A DNA stretch of 64,000 bases from Cyclobacteriaceae bacterium (GCA_028285685.1 JANQOR010000042.1:1-64000), one strand, 5' to 3'; counted from the first letter of the stretch, positions 9,301-17,750 are shown. Numbers and translations: made by a program. The notes: generated from the letters alone by a model not told the origin.

Positions 9301-11332
9301 CATCAACAATGTGGCCGATGGATGGGGGCAATTTGAGCCCAATCAACTAGGAAATTCACTGGTCACAGGGGTCGAATACAATGAATCCTCCGACCGTTGG
9401 GAATTTGTTCAGACGATTACACCGATTGACATTTCTACTTTTGGTAGTGCGAATAGTGAACTCCAGTATGAAGATATAGAAGCAATAGTAGGTGGGATCG
9501 ATCTGATGGTGACTTCTACATCGGAGGTCTGCTTTGATGATTCTTTTAACGCCATAGCTTTTAACAAGGAAAGTGGTGATCCTTACCGACCGATTCCGAC
9601 TAGCGCTCCCGATCAGGCCAACTCTGAGGTGTGTGGAAGATTACCTCAGCGGATATACAACTTTAGAGAGGCGGATATTCTTACCAGCGGCAGGTTGCAA
9701 GTATTGGTAGATAACATGAGAGATGGTGATCAAATTCTTCTTTTCAACATCGGAAATGTGACATATTCCAATTGGGACGCCTCTGTTGTGAGCACATTAA
9801 ACTCCCTCGGAGTTAGTACCACAACTATTAGTTCCTTAGTGGATGGTCAGCCTGTGATATTCTTTGGTAAAAAAGGGGACTCGCCAGGCACCGCACTGGA
9901 AATTGTTAGTAACGGATCAACTGATCCCATCACAGAACAGGCCATTACGTTTCAGGATAACGTATCGGGTAGTTTTACAAGCGGGATAGTTAGGTCGGGA
10001 AGAATTGGGCCTGTTTCTGATTGGTTTGACTTTTCGTTTAATATCAGCGAGGATGCCAATGACAGCTATTCTATGAAGGTTTTTGGTATAGACGAAAATG
10101 GGGGATCAACTCCTTTTCCTGAATTTGAGAGAGGAAGAGCCGAAACAATTGACGTGAGTAGCATTGATGTACTTACCTATCCGGAAATAGAGATCGAGCT
10201 CTCATTTAGTGACGAAGTTGACCTCACACCACCACAATTGAATTTTTGGCAGGTAAATTATTCTCAGCCTCCCGAGGGAATCGTTGTTTCAGAAAGTAAA
10301 TCGGCAATCAGTTTTAACGAAGGAGAAAACATCGTGACTAACCTGGCTTTTTACAACTACTCTGCCTTGGACTTTAGTGATTCGCTCGACGTTGAAATAA
10401 CATTGATCAATCAAAATACAGGGGATAATCAGAGTGACACTTTAAGAATTGGGCCACCTCTTGCTGGTGATTCATCCGTCTTTTCCACAAATTTTCCGTC
10501 TATAGGTTTTAGCGGTTTGAATAGTCTCCTCGTAAATGTTTCACCTAATGAAAATGAGGTCTATGATTTCAATAATCGATTGACTTTGGCTGGTTTGATT
10601 GAGGTTCAAGCGGATGAAACAAACCCCGTATTGGATGTAACTTTTGATGGCAGACATATTCTTGACGGAGATATCGTTTCCCCCGACCCAACCATATCTG
10701 CCAGGATTCGCGATGAAAATCAATTCCTGTTCAAAACCGATACTGCTGGGATTAACATCTGGTTAAGATTGCCTGGAGAAGAAAGTCAGTTCCAACGAAT
10801 TAATTTTTCGGAGCCCACTCTGACGTATTCATCTGCATCAGAATCTCAAGATTTTGAAATAACCTATCAACCGGGACGGTTGGCTGATGGGGTATATAGT
10901 TTAAGAATTCAAGCTGAGGACGAATCTGGCAACGACTCTGGCACAGAACCGTATGAGGTGTCCTTCGAGGTGATCAATGAATCAACGATTACTCATTTTT
11001 ATCCATATCCCAATCCATTTTCCACCAACTGTCGCTTCGTGTTTACACTGACTGGAAATGAAATCCCTGATCAAATCAAAATTCAGATCTTGACCATTTC
11101 GGGACGAGTTGTTAGAGAGATAACGCAAGATGAAATTGGACCAATTCGTATTGGTAACAATATCACCGACTATGCGTGGGATGGTAGGGATGAATTCGGA
11201 GATCAACTGGCCAACGGCGTATACTTTTACCGAGTTTTCATAAATTCAAATGGACAGGAAATAGATCGAAGAGCAACGAATGCAGATGGAGCCTTTAAAA
11301 ATGGGTTTGGTAAGCTGTACATTCTGAGATAA
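6368..11332 (+). CDS. porU2: PorU2-like type IX secretion sortase (C25 gingipain-type peptidase)
   Basis: 1654 residues from the ATG at 6368; an ATG at 6377 is equally possible, both inside the end of porV2. A signal peptide (YLIILFLLLTFSSKAQ) is followed by an N-terminal beta region and a C25 peptidase domain of about 400-750. The gingipain-type dyad is visible: His619 in FFGHSGGG and Cys653 in LVNGCKAGE. A CARDB-like domain follows (about 775-880, ending ELDETNN), then several Ig-like stretches. The C-terminus has a FlgD-like/T9SS type A-like domain with YPYPNPF, WDGRDEFGD and ANGVYFYRV. PorU cleaves sorting domains of T9SS cargo at the cell surface. The length exceeds canonical PorU, which supports the PorU2 assignment. 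Confidence 0.82.
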   Translation: MRKMTRYLIILFLLLTFSSKAQFGIEWIDFNQSYYKLKITETDFYRVTGAELQAAGFPLSSVSGSRVQVFHDGEEIAVSRNINPDGTLNYLEFYGEAIDGTQDSPLYEVADQPHTFYNLFSDTTIYFLTYGNETGKRIEFSSAQNTAGLTPEPFHLSEELLLYTSDYAAGIRFGAKSAFSLSKYDNGEGWTGPLQGKGSFTNHDFVLENRVSGEAPVLDFVLSGRNSLNHNARISAGPNSTNLVEIGSTTFEGWGFTSDSYVVPESSIGAGGELTVQVLTEGFDGATDFISVAYARVVYAQNLISLPDENKIFTLRESVGDSAYLQISSSDPAGTTVFDISDPANVVRIATGNFSDRVDALIPGTNAGHKVLAVTSPSNVLAIEETTMTEPAIADKNYLIITHSLLRSLGDPVNDYKNYRESAPGGSHAVSIINIDDLYDLFNYGNPSPLGIRKFLQYATSISNIEYVFIIGKGFTPNSDYYRGDQQVVNIPTFGLPGGDLMFTLGIDSDADTPGIPIGRLNAFEPGDITAYLNKVIEMEALPFKDLNRKDFIQLSGGNTPEELDTFADNIQHFATILEKDFIGGRAFNTGKETGEAVEFVDVTGRINQGVGYVTFFGHSGGGTTDIEIGRVSDPEFGFANKGKYPIFLVNGCKAGEIFGSGFTFGEDWMITPDLGAVGFIAHADFATATTLRRWSSLFYDIGFADDVFIGESVGNVIIEVSKRYLEQFGSSSFNLTQVQQMIYEGDPAYRIFGADGPDYQIEDSRIFAEAIEGSEILSSQDSFKINIVVKNFGRSVLDSLDVQIDRTLPDGTSISYLDKFERPLRLDTLEFFISNNPTQNITGQNLFDIRIDPQDSTAELDETNNIAFIEFPIFSGNTTHLFPKNNATVSSNLVEFVWQSSNLLEKERSYDLEFDSEESFTSPNRRSISVNGELLLTSEFDFSQFGLPDSSAIYWRTRLTSPEVGETNNWVTTTFTIINNVADGWGQFEPNQLGNSLVTGVEYNESSDRWEFVQTITPIDISTFGSANSELQYEDIEAIVGGIDLMVTSTSEVCFDDSFNAIAFNKESGDPYRPIPTSAPDQANSEVCGRLPQRIYNFREADILTSGRLQVLVDNMRDGDQILLFNIGNVTYSNWDASVVSTLNSLGVSTTTISSLVDGQPVIFFGKKGDSPGTALEIVSNGSTDPITEQAITFQDNVSGSFTSGIVRSGRIGPVSDWFDFSFNISEDANDSYSMKVFGIDENGGSTPFPEFERGRAETIDVSSIDVLTYPEIEIELSFSDEVDLTPPQLNFWQVNYSQPPEGIVVSESKSAISFNEGENIVTNLAFYNYSALDFSDSLDVEITLINQNTGDNQSDTLRIGPPLAGDSSVFSTNFPSIGFSGLNSLLVNVSPNENEVYDFNNRLTLAGLIEVQADETNPVLDVTFDGRHILDGDIVSPDPTISARIRDENQFLFKTDTAGINIWLRLPGEESQFQRINFSEPTLTYSSASESQDFEITYQPGRLADGVYSLRIQAEDESGNDSGTEPYEVSFEVINESTITHFYPYPNPFSTNCRFVFTLTGNEIPDQIKIQILTISGRVVREITQDEIGPIRIGNNITDYAWDGRDEFGDQLANGVYFYRVFINSNGQEIDRRATNADGAFKNGFGKLYILR

Positions 11333-11952
11333 TGCATACCCACACATTCAGATATTTCTTCATACCTTATTTGCTATTGCTCATTTTGTCATTAATGTAT
11401 CTCTCGGTCCACCATCATGGTGAAATGGTGCTTTGGTTGAATGGGTATCACACAAATTTTCTGGATCTTTTTTTTAAGATCTGGACATACGGAGGAGATG
11501 AGATCATCTATGGTGTTATTGCCGTTGCGCTACTAATTCTGAAAAGGAAATTCGGGTACATTTTCCTAGTCGTTGGGGCTGTGGAAGGGCTGATTTCGTG
11601 GGTCATGAAACAGCTATTTTTTGATGATGTCCCGCGTCCTAAGAAGTTTTTCGAGGGCAGAGAAGTCTTGAATTTTGTTGAGGGTGTTAAAGTGACGGAC
11701 TTCAATTCTTTTCCCTCAGGACATACGATGACAGCTTTTGCAATGGCAGGGTTTCTGGCCCTAATGATTGGCAAAAGAGAATGGTCAGTTGTGCTAGTCT
11801 TTGCGGCTGCCCTTGTTGGAATTTCAAGGATTTATCTTAATCAACATTTTCTCGTGGATATCACAGCCGGTTCGTTAATAGGAGTGATTGTCTCAGTTGT
11901 TGTCTATAAAATTTTTGAAAAGTACCTGACCTCAGAAAGAGTTGATAGATAG
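11332..11952 (+). CDS. PAP2-family membrane phosphatase
   Basis: 206 residues with five to six transmembrane segments and all three acid-phosphatase motifs: Lys93 to Arg102-Pro103 (KQLFFDDVPRP), Pro128-Ser-Gly-His131 (FPSGH), and Ser165-Arg166 with His172 and Asp176 (SRIYLNQHFLVD). Members dephosphorylate lipid phosphates such as undecaprenyl pyrophosphate, phosphatidylglycerophosphate or lipid A. Its ATG shares one base with the stop of the PorU-like gene (TAATG), so it is translated with the T9SS pair. Because T9SS cargo is anchored to lipopolysaccharide, a role in lipid A or carrier-lipid handling is attractive but not shown. Confidence 0.88.
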   Translation: MHTHTFRYFFIPYLLLLILSLMYLSVHHHGEMVLWLNGYHTNFLDLFFKIWTYGGDEIIYGVIAVALLILKRKFGYIFLVVGAVEGLISWVMKQLFFDDVPRPKKFFEGREVLNFVEGVKVTDFNSFPSGHTMTAFAMAGFLALMIGKREWSVVLVFAAALVGISRIYLNQHFLVDITAGSLIGVIVSVVVYKIFEKYLTSERVDR

Positions 11953-11960
11953 CGGCAGCC

Positions 11961-12257
11961 TCAGAAAAGAGAAGTGAGCTTCATTGCAGCACCTTTGTCA
12001 CCCTTGATCTTGAGCTTTCCTGTCATAAAAGCCATCATAACGTTTAACTCGCCTGACAAGATCTCTGAAAAATCAGCTGCGGTCATGACAATCGTGAAGG
12101 GTGCTTCTTTCTCTTCATTTGAGACGACGGGCGGTGAAACGGTGTCATCGAGATAAACGATACCATCTTCAAATTGAAAATTTGCTGTCCCTTGAAATTT
12201 TCCAGCGTGAGTTTCGGCAAGGGACTTGATCTTACCTGTTACTTCATCAATTGTCAT
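11961..12257 (-). CDS. SCP2 sterol-transfer-like domain protein
   Basis: 98 residues covering a single SCP2 fold: FQFEDGIVYLDD, then FTIVMTAADFSEILSGELNVMMAFMTGKLKIKGDKGAAMKLTSLF, of which the phrase MTGKLKIKGD is the family hallmark. Such proteins bind hydrophobic ligands such as fatty acyl chains. There is no signal peptide, so it is cytoplasmic. The start overlaps the stop of the upstream cyclotransferase gene by four bases, so the two form an operon, although no functional link is evident. It is convergent with the PAP2 gene only eight bases away. Confidence 0.9.
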   Translation of the reverse strand: MTIDEVTGKIKSLAETHAGKFQGTANFQFEDGIVYLDDTVSPPVVSNEEKEAPFTIVMTAADFSEILSGELNVMMAFMTGKLKIKGDKGAAMKLTSLF

Positions 12258-13312
12258 TGTACTTGGTTTTTAGGTGTAAATTTTACTTCGAATAGTTTAG
12301 GCCATAACTTCCCAGTCACAAATATGCGATCGTTTTGTTCGTCATAGGCGATTCCATTTAAAACATCTGCTCTTGCAGCTTCGGCTGACGTAAGTAACCC
12401 TGCCATATCAATCTTCCGAACAACCCTACCCGTTTCTGGTTCGATAGCTACAATGAAGTCTTCCTGGTAAACGTTAGCGTAAAGTAAGCCATTGATGATC
12501 TCCAGTTCATTAATGGAGTCCACCTTTCCATCTGGGTCGTATGCCTCCAATTCATCAATGATAGTGAACGAGCCTGGCTCTCTGACGAAAATCTTATTAG
12601 TACTATTGGTCATCAACAGATTCCCCTTAAACTCCGCCAACCCCCAACCTTCACCTTGATAACTTAGAGTATTGACCCGCTCAAAGTTTTTATTGTAGAC
12701 AAAACACTGTTCAGCGTGGTAGGTTATAAGATAAAATTGATCATTGACCAGTGCGAGACCTTCACCGAAGTGATCATCGGAAAGGTTTACCTGCTCCAGA
12801 GTCTCACCAGACTTAATGTTTTTCTTCAAGAGAGAAGAGCTGCCATTTTGCCCGGTACTCTCATAGAGGAATCCATCTGATATTAGCAGTCCCTGGGTAT
12901 AGTCATCCGTATTGTGAGGATACGTATTGACTATTTCGTATGTATATTCCGCTGGAGCCTCCGTTGGTAGTACAATGACCTTTGAGTAGTGAGTTTCCTT
13001 TTTTCCTCCGAAGTAGACTGTGGATTTAATTCGTTGACTCCCCACTTTTTCAGTGGCAAGGCTAAAAGGAAATTTAAGCTCTGAGAATGTCGTTTTCTCA
13101 CCATTGGACTCGATTTGAATAGAGTCTATGTTTATACTTCTGGTCTCAAATTCAAATTGGACTGCATCACCGACCGAAAGTTTCTGGTTTTGCTTGGGGC
13201 TATTGACCTTGGTCTCCTTCTTAATTCTCGGTGTCGCCGGTTGTTCTTTCTTTCCATTTTCTCCACAAGAAATGAGGAGAATAGCAATGATTGCAAAACT
13301 GGTTTTTGACAT
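12254..13312 (-). CDS. Glutaminyl-peptide cyclotransferase, lipoprotein
   Basis: 352 residues. The N-terminus (FAIIAILLISCGEN) is a lipoprotein signal with the lipid cysteine near residue 16. A linker and an Ig-like region (about 40-120) precede the glutamine cyclotransferase beta-propeller of roughly 225 residues. Family marks are YPHNTDDYTQGL, LYESTGQNGSSSL, GWGLAEF, INELEIINGLLYANVYQEDFI and LNGIAYD. The enzyme turns N-terminal glutamine into pyroglutamate. Many Bacteroidota export proteins whose mature N-terminus is Gln, and this enzyme would cap them in the periplasm. Confidence 0.92.
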   Translation of the reverse strand: MSKTSFAIIAILLISCGENGKKEQPATPRIKKETKVNSPKQNQKLSVGDAVQFEFETRSINIDSIQIESNGEKTTFSELKFPFSLATEKVGSQRIKSTVYFGGKKETHYSKVIVLPTEAPAEYTYEIVNTYPHNTDDYTQGLLISDGFLYESTGQNGSSSLLKKNIKSGETLEQVNLSDDHFGEGLALVNDQFYLITYHAEQCFVYNKNFERVNTLSYQGEGWGLAEFKGNLLMTNSTNKIFVREPGSFTIIDELEAYDPDGKVDSINELEIINGLLYANVYQEDFIVAIEPETGRVVRKIDMAGLLTSAEAARADVLNGIAYDEQNDRIFVTGKLWPKLFEVKFTPKNQVQ

Positions 13313-13359
13313 ACGCCAAAATTAGTACGATTGGTAGGAATTTTTGTTGAACGTGCGAC

Positions 13360-14610
13360 CTATACTCTTCTTTCGCTTTGACTCATCCGCATCAGTGTCG
13401 GCACAGAAAGCCCCTGATAAAGAACGGAGCAGACAACAACGATATACGTCATGGTCACAATGATTTCTTTTCCATGAAAGTCAGATAATGATAAGGAGAG
13501 AGCTACAGGCAGTCCACCCCTTAGAGCACCCCAGGTGAGTACCGAAATTGTGTTTTTTTCGAAATGACTTTTTATGGACATCATTTTTATTGGAATAAAG
13601 ACACTCGTCCATCTACCGAAGAGAACTATGCAAACTGCAAAGAAACCAGCTGCGATGAAATCATAGCGGAGATCTAGAACCAACATCTCAAGTCCAATTA
13701 GTACAAACAGCATGGCACTAAAGGTTTCTTCGAGCAGATTCCAGAACTTGAAAACATAATCTCCAGCGGCACTGGCGACGTGAGTGCTTCTACCTTCGTT
13801 TCCTATAACCAAGCCCATAACGACAGCAGCTTGTTTTGCGGATACATGTATAAACTCCGCCAACGCAGAGCCGACCATTACAATAGCAAGCGTGATGAGT
13901 ACCTCAACCTCCACTGCATCATTATCCACGTACTTCAACAGCCTATATCCAACATATCCAAGAAACAATCCAATGAATATTCCACCACCAATGTCGGCGA
14001 CTCCGATATAGACGGTTTCAAAAAATGTGAGCGTATGATCGTCTCCAGCATGGGCAACATCCAGAATTGTAAGCGCAAGCACTACAGCTATGCCATCATT
14101 AAACAATGATTCGCCAGCAATCTTTATTTCAAGATCTTCCTTGAGATTAAATCTTCGAATAGTCTTTGTAACTGCTATCGGATCGGTGGGTGATATCAAA
14201 GCGCCAAAAACAAGGCAATACATGTAGTGCAACTCAATGTTCATGAGGTGCAGCATGAAATACACCAGCGTTCCAATTACAAAAGTGGAAATAAGCACAC
14301 CAACAATTGCCAGCACCAATACTGGCCTTCGTTGGTTACTTAATTTCTTAAAATCGATGTTTAATGCCCCGGAAAAGAGCATAAACGTCAAAACGATCTG
14401 ATAAAGGACCTCTTCAAATTCGTATTCCTTGACATGTTCTGCAAGGTGAAGCTCGGGAAAAAGATTTCCTGCAACGAGGACCAAAAATGACAATCCCAGT
14501 GCCAAAATCATCAATCCGATGGACGATGGCAATTTCAGGTAGAAGGTGTTTATGAAAATAAACGCTCCTGAAAGGAATATGAATAAGGCGATTATATCTA
14601 GAATACTCAC
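13360..14610 (-). CDS. CPA1-family Na+/H+ antiporter (NhaP-like)
   Basis: 416 residues with about twelve transmembrane helices. The ion-binding motifs of the CPA1 family are visible: Thr142-Asp143-Pro144 in GALISPTDPIAV and Asn171-Asp172 in GESLFNDGIAVVL, with WGALRGGLPVALSLSL in the later helices. The protein exchanges external protons for cytoplasmic sodium or potassium in the inner membrane. No regulatory TrkA domain or long cytoplasmic tail is present. It is monocistronic, about 50 bases upstream of the cyclotransferase gene in orientation but with its own long leader. Confidence 0.93.
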   Translation of the reverse strand: MSILDIIALFIFLSGAFIFINTFYLKLPSSIGLMILALGLSFLVLVAGNLFPELHLAEHVKEYEFEEVLYQIVLTFMLFSGALNIDFKKLSNQRRPVLVLAIVGVLISTFVIGTLVYFMLHLMNIELHYMYCLVFGALISPTDPIAVTKTIRRFNLKEDLEIKIAGESLFNDGIAVVLALTILDVAHAGDDHTLTFFETVYIGVADIGGGIFIGLFLGYVGYRLLKYVDNDAVEVEVLITLAIVMVGSALAEFIHVSAKQAAVVMGLVIGNEGRSTHVASAAGDYVFKFWNLLEETFSAMLFVLIGLEMLVLDLRYDFIAAGFFAVCIVLFGRWTSVFIPIKMMSIKSHFEKNTISVLTWGALRGGLPVALSLSLSDFHGKEIIVTMTYIVVVCSVLYQGLSVPTLMRMSQSERRV

Positions 14611-14785
14611 TTTATTACCATTTATGCGGGTTTATACCCACGTCATTACTTTAATAAAAACCAGCAATATGGCGAATTGTTGTGTAGCATTGAGTGTGAG
14701 AGAAGCTAAATATAAGATGTATTGTTAAACTCATTTTAAGTTTAGCTCATAATTTAGCAGGCAGAGCAGCCACTTTGGGATGCTC

Positions 14786-14803
14786 GATTCACCTAGGTGA
14801 ATC
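14786..14803. promoter_or_regulatory. Perfect 18-bp palindrome upstream of the ABC transporter operon
   Basis: GATTCACCT is followed immediately by its exact reverse complement AGGTGAATC. The site lies in the 285-bp divergent gap between the antiporter gene and the DinB/ABC operon, 93 bases before the GTG start at 14896. It is a good candidate operator for a dimeric repressor. A Zur-like regulator is one possibility given the operon content, but the sequence alone does not show which protein binds. Confidence 0.5.
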
Positions 14804-14895
14804 ACGGTTTGCGGTGGGTTATACCTTTTATCAAGGCAATTTTACAGACTCGAAGATAACTTTTTTTATAATTTTTAGCAAAAAACTGCAATCAG

Positions 14896-15423
14896 GTGAA
14901 AAAGGAGATTGAAAAAAGGCTTTCGTTGCTTGCCAAGGAAACCGATGACATTTTCGTAGGTTTGGAGCATTTGGATGGCCTATCGCTAACCAAAAATGGC
15001 AAAGGTTGGTCCATTGTCCAGGTGTTGAGTCATCTGAATATGGCGGAAACATTGTCCTTGTCTTATATGAAAAAGAAGATGAAGGCTGGTGAAAAAATGA
15101 AGAAGGTGAATGTTGTAAACAAAGCTCGGCTATGGGTCACATGCAGTTTTTTGATGACTGGACTAAAGTGGAAGGCTCCGTCCTATATCGCTCATCCCAA
15201 AGGTGATTACTCCTTAGGTGAAATCAGGTCAGAATGGGAATCCACTCGATCAAAGATCAATGAATATGTACATAACTACCCTGATGAGTGGCTGAATAGA
15301 GCTGTCTACAAGCATCCAATGGCTGGCCGATTGTCATTGATTCAAGCAATAGATTCTTTTATCTATCATCAACGACATCATGTTCACCAGATCAGACGTA
15401 TCAGAAAGGAATTAAATATCTAA
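14896..15423 (+). CDS. DinB-family four-helix protein
   Basis: 175 residues, all-helical, with the DinB metal-site histidines: SHLNMAE near residue 50 and a C-terminal YHQRHHVHQIRRI with His spaced by three and four. DinB/YfiT proteins bind a divalent metal and some act as thiol S-transferases. The start is GTG; I see no ATG in frame upstream. Its stop overlaps the ATG of the ABC ATPase by one base (TAATG), so it is the first gene of the transporter operon. Its specific role is unknown. Confidence 0.85.
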   Translation: MKKEIEKRLSLLAKETDDIFVGLEHLDGLSLTKNGKGWSIVQVLSHLNMAETLSLSYMKKKMKAGEKMKKVNVVNKARLWVTCSFLMTGLKWKAPSYIAHPKGDYSLGEIRSEWESTRSKINEYVHNYPDEWLNRAVYKHPMAGRLSLIQAIDSFIYHQRHHVHQIRRIRKELNI

Positions 15424-16049
15424 TGTTATCACTTAATTCACTAATTCACTCCTATGATGAGGGGACAAAGATCGAGTACCCTGATTGGGAGGTTGGGAAA
15501 GGCGAACATTCAGTTATACTCGGAAACTCGGGATCCGGCAAAACAACCCTTCTACATATCATCGGTGGCCTACTCAAACCACACAGTGGGTCAGTAACAA
15601 TTCAGGAAACGGATATTTCCACAATGAATCAATCTTCGCTAGATAGATTCCGTGGATCACATATTGGAATTGTGTTTCAAAAACCACATTTGGTAGGTTC
15701 TCTAACCGTTTTTGAAAACCTTGCTCTATCGCAATATTTAGGAAAAGGGACAGTGGAGCGACAAGAGGTACTTAAGACCATGGAGCGGCTAGGAATTGAA
15801 GAGCTAAGAACAAGGAAAACACATCAAATTAGTCAAGGGCAGGCGCAGCGAGTGGCTATTGGACGTGCACTGCTCAACCGACCGACATTGCTTTTGGCTG
15901 ACGAACCTACGGCAAGTCTCGATGATGAAAATTGCGAAAAGGTAATACGATTATTGATGGCGCAGGCGGAAGCATATGATTGTACACTGATTGTGGCAAC
16001 TCATGATCAGCGTGTAAAAAGTGAACTAAAAAACACATTGGCACTATGA
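15423..16049 (+). CDS. ABC transporter ATP-binding protein (LolD/MacB class)
   Basis: 208 residues with Walker A (GNSGSGKTT), Q-loop (VFQKPHLVGSLT), Walker B (LLLADEPTASLD) and the H-switch (VATHD). The signature is ISQGQAQRVAIGRAL, where LSGGQ is usual; SQGQ is a mild variant but keeps the second Gly and Gln. The size and the VGSLTVFENLAL region place it with the LolD/MacB/FtsE class, which pairs with FtsX-type permeases. The next gene is such a permease and overlaps by four bases. It would power movement of, or mechanical work on, a periplasmic substrate rather than classical import. Confidence 0.92.
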   Translation: MLSLNSLIHSYDEGTKIEYPDWEVGKGEHSVILGNSGSGKTTLLHIIGGLLKPHSGSVTIQETDISTMNQSSLDRFRGSHIGIVFQKPHLVGSLTVFENLALSQYLGKGTVERQEVLKTMERLGIEELRTRKTHQISQGQAQRVAIGRALLNRPTLLLADEPTASLDDENCEKVIRLLMAQAEAYDCTLIVATHDQRVKSELKNTLAL

Positions 16050-17290
16050 ACGTATTCTCACTGAGTGTAAAAAATGTAGTAGCCAAGCCTTTGAGTTCCC
16101 TGCTAAGTGTTTTGTTGTTTGGATTTGGTGTTTCGATCATCGTGATCATTTTATTGACCAGCAGCTTCATGAAAAATGAGATAAGCAAAAATGCTGCTGG
16201 TATTGACCTTGTGGTTGGAGCTAAGGGAAGTCCCTTACAAATAATCCTTGCTAGTATTTTTCATATTGATTTTCCAACGGGGAACATATCTCTGGCTGAC
16301 GCAAATAACCTGGTAAGAAATCGCTTGGTCGCTTCAGCTATCCCACTGTCGCTGGGTGACAGTTACAGAGGATATCGCATTGTTGGGACTACCAACGAGT
16401 ACATGAAATTATATAAAGCGGAATTGGATGAAGGTGAGCAGTTTAGTGAGGAGATGACGGCCATTGTCGGAGCTAATGTAGCAAAGGCACTCAATTTAAA
16501 ATTGGGTGATGAAATCGCCAGTGATCATGGACTTGCGGAAGGTGGAGGAGCCCATGATGAGCTTCCTTTCCAGGTGGTTGGCATACTTAAACAGACCGGT
16601 AGCGTCATAGATAATTTAATAGTTACTTCTGTACAAAGTGTTTGGCATGTGCATGGTCATGATGAAGAGCACGAACATGAGGAAGGCGGTGATTTGCATG
16701 AATCAATCCTCCTGGAGAAGCTTGGACTGTCAGTGACGAATGAACAACTAAGTGAAGAAGACATCACTGCTCTTTTTATAAAGTATAGATCACCGATGGC
16801 CGCTGTTCAATTGCCACGGATTGTGAATGGCACCAGTAACCTTCAAGCAGCATCTCCCCCATATGAAACTGCGCGGCTGTTTAATATCATTGGTGTAGGG
16901 GTGGAGGTGGTCAACATTCTCGGAATTGTAATCATCATTTTGAGCGCCGTTAGTGTGTTCATAGCGCTTATTAATTCCCTAAAGGAACGGAAATACGAAC
17001 TTGCCATTATGCGATCAATGGGAGCGGGAAGAGCGAAGATCTTTGTAATGATTTTGATAGAGGGCTTCATTTTGACGATTATCGGAAGCCTTTTTGGATT
17101 TGTTCTGGCCCACGGTGGCTTTGGAATTTTAGGATCTTCCATTGATCAAATACAAACTTCAGCATCTTTTGTCGTCACTGAGGAGTACTATGTATTTGGC
17201 GGCAGTCTTATTGTGGGTATTTTTGCATCGTTAATACCAGCGATTTTAGCATACAAAGCTGATATTTCTGAAACCCTTGCCAGGGGATAG
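16046..17290 (+). CDS. FtsX-type ABC permease with histidine-rich periplasmic loop
   Basis: 414 residues with one N-terminal transmembrane segment (about 18-40), a large periplasmic domain, and three C-terminal segments (about 285-410) around the FtsX motif NSLKERKYELAIMRSMGAGR. Within the periplasmic domain residues 201-218 hold six histidines (201, 203, 205, 209, 211, 218) among acidic residues, plus His170 in GGGAHDE. Such a loop would bind zinc or a similar metal. The ATPase, permease and following DUF3299 gene match in order and type the zinc-responsive clusters known in Pseudomonas aeruginosa (PA4064-PA4066) and Vibrio (Zrg system). Metal linkage is therefore well motivated, though inferred. 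Confidence 0.88.
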   Translation: MNVFSLSVKNVVAKPLSSLLSVLLFGFGVSIIVIILLTSSFMKNEISKNAAGIDLVVGAKGSPLQIILASIFHIDFPTGNISLADANNLVRNRLVASAIPLSLGDSYRGYRIVGTTNEYMKLYKAELDEGEQFSEEMTAIVGANVAKALNLKLGDEIASDHGLAEGGGAHDELPFQVVGILKQTGSVIDNLIVTSVQSVWHVHGHDEEHEHEEGGDLHESILLEKLGLSVTNEQLSEEDITALFIKYRSPMAAVQLPRIVNGTSNLQAASPPYETARLFNIIGVGVEVVNILGIVIIILSAVSVFIALINSLKERKYELAIMRSMGAGRAKIFVMILIEGFILTIIGSLFGFVLAHGGFGILGSSIDQIQTSASFVVTEEYYVFGGSLIVGIFASLIPAILAYKADISETLARG

Positions 17291-17309
17291 CGTCTATTGA
17301 AGAGTAAAA

Positions 17310-17750
17310 ATGAGAAAATTAGTTTCGATACTGGCTTTTTTTATTGCATTTGCCACTGCTGCCCAGTTCTCTGATTCAGGAAAAAATTGGGAGGCACTTG
17401 CTGATGTCAAGTACGAAAAGTCGAAAGATGAGTATGGTGAGATTTATGTCCCCAAGTTTGGCGAAAATGTCAAGCAGATGAACGGGAAAACGGTTTCACT
17501 AAGTGGATTTATTATTCCGTTTGAAGGCATGTTCGAACCAAAGCACATCATTCTATCATCTTTACCCATCGCAGCTTGTTTTTTTTGTGGAGGGAGTGGA
17601 CCTGAAACAGTGGCAGAAGCATACCTTTTGGAAGAGGTGAAGTACACTGCAAAACCTGTGACCGTTACAGGTAGGCTAGAGTTGAACGACACAGACTACG
17701 ACCAGCTCATGTACATTCTCAAAGATGCCAAGGTTGTGGTCAGTGACTAA
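17310..17750 (+). CDS. DUF3299-family periplasmic protein
   Basis: 146 residues with a signal peptide (LVSILAFFIAFATAAQ) and a single compact domain. The family marks are VPKFGENVKQMNGKTVSLSGF, the IPFEG phrase, and a Cys pair in ACFFCGGSGPE. DUF3299 proteins resemble an OB-type fold and occur next to FtsX permease/LolD ATPase pairs in zinc-starvation clusters. It follows the His-rich permease by 19 bases on the same strand, so it is the last core member of the operon. A role as a periplasmic partner that binds metal through the CxxC is inferred. Confidence 0.82.
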   Translation: MRKLVSILAFFIAFATAAQFSDSGKNWEALADVKYEKSKDEYGEIYVPKFGENVKQMNGKTVSLSGFIIPFEGMFEPKHIILSSLPIAACFFCGGSGPETVAEAYLLEEVKYTAKPVTVTGRLELNDTDYDQLMYILKDAKVVVSD

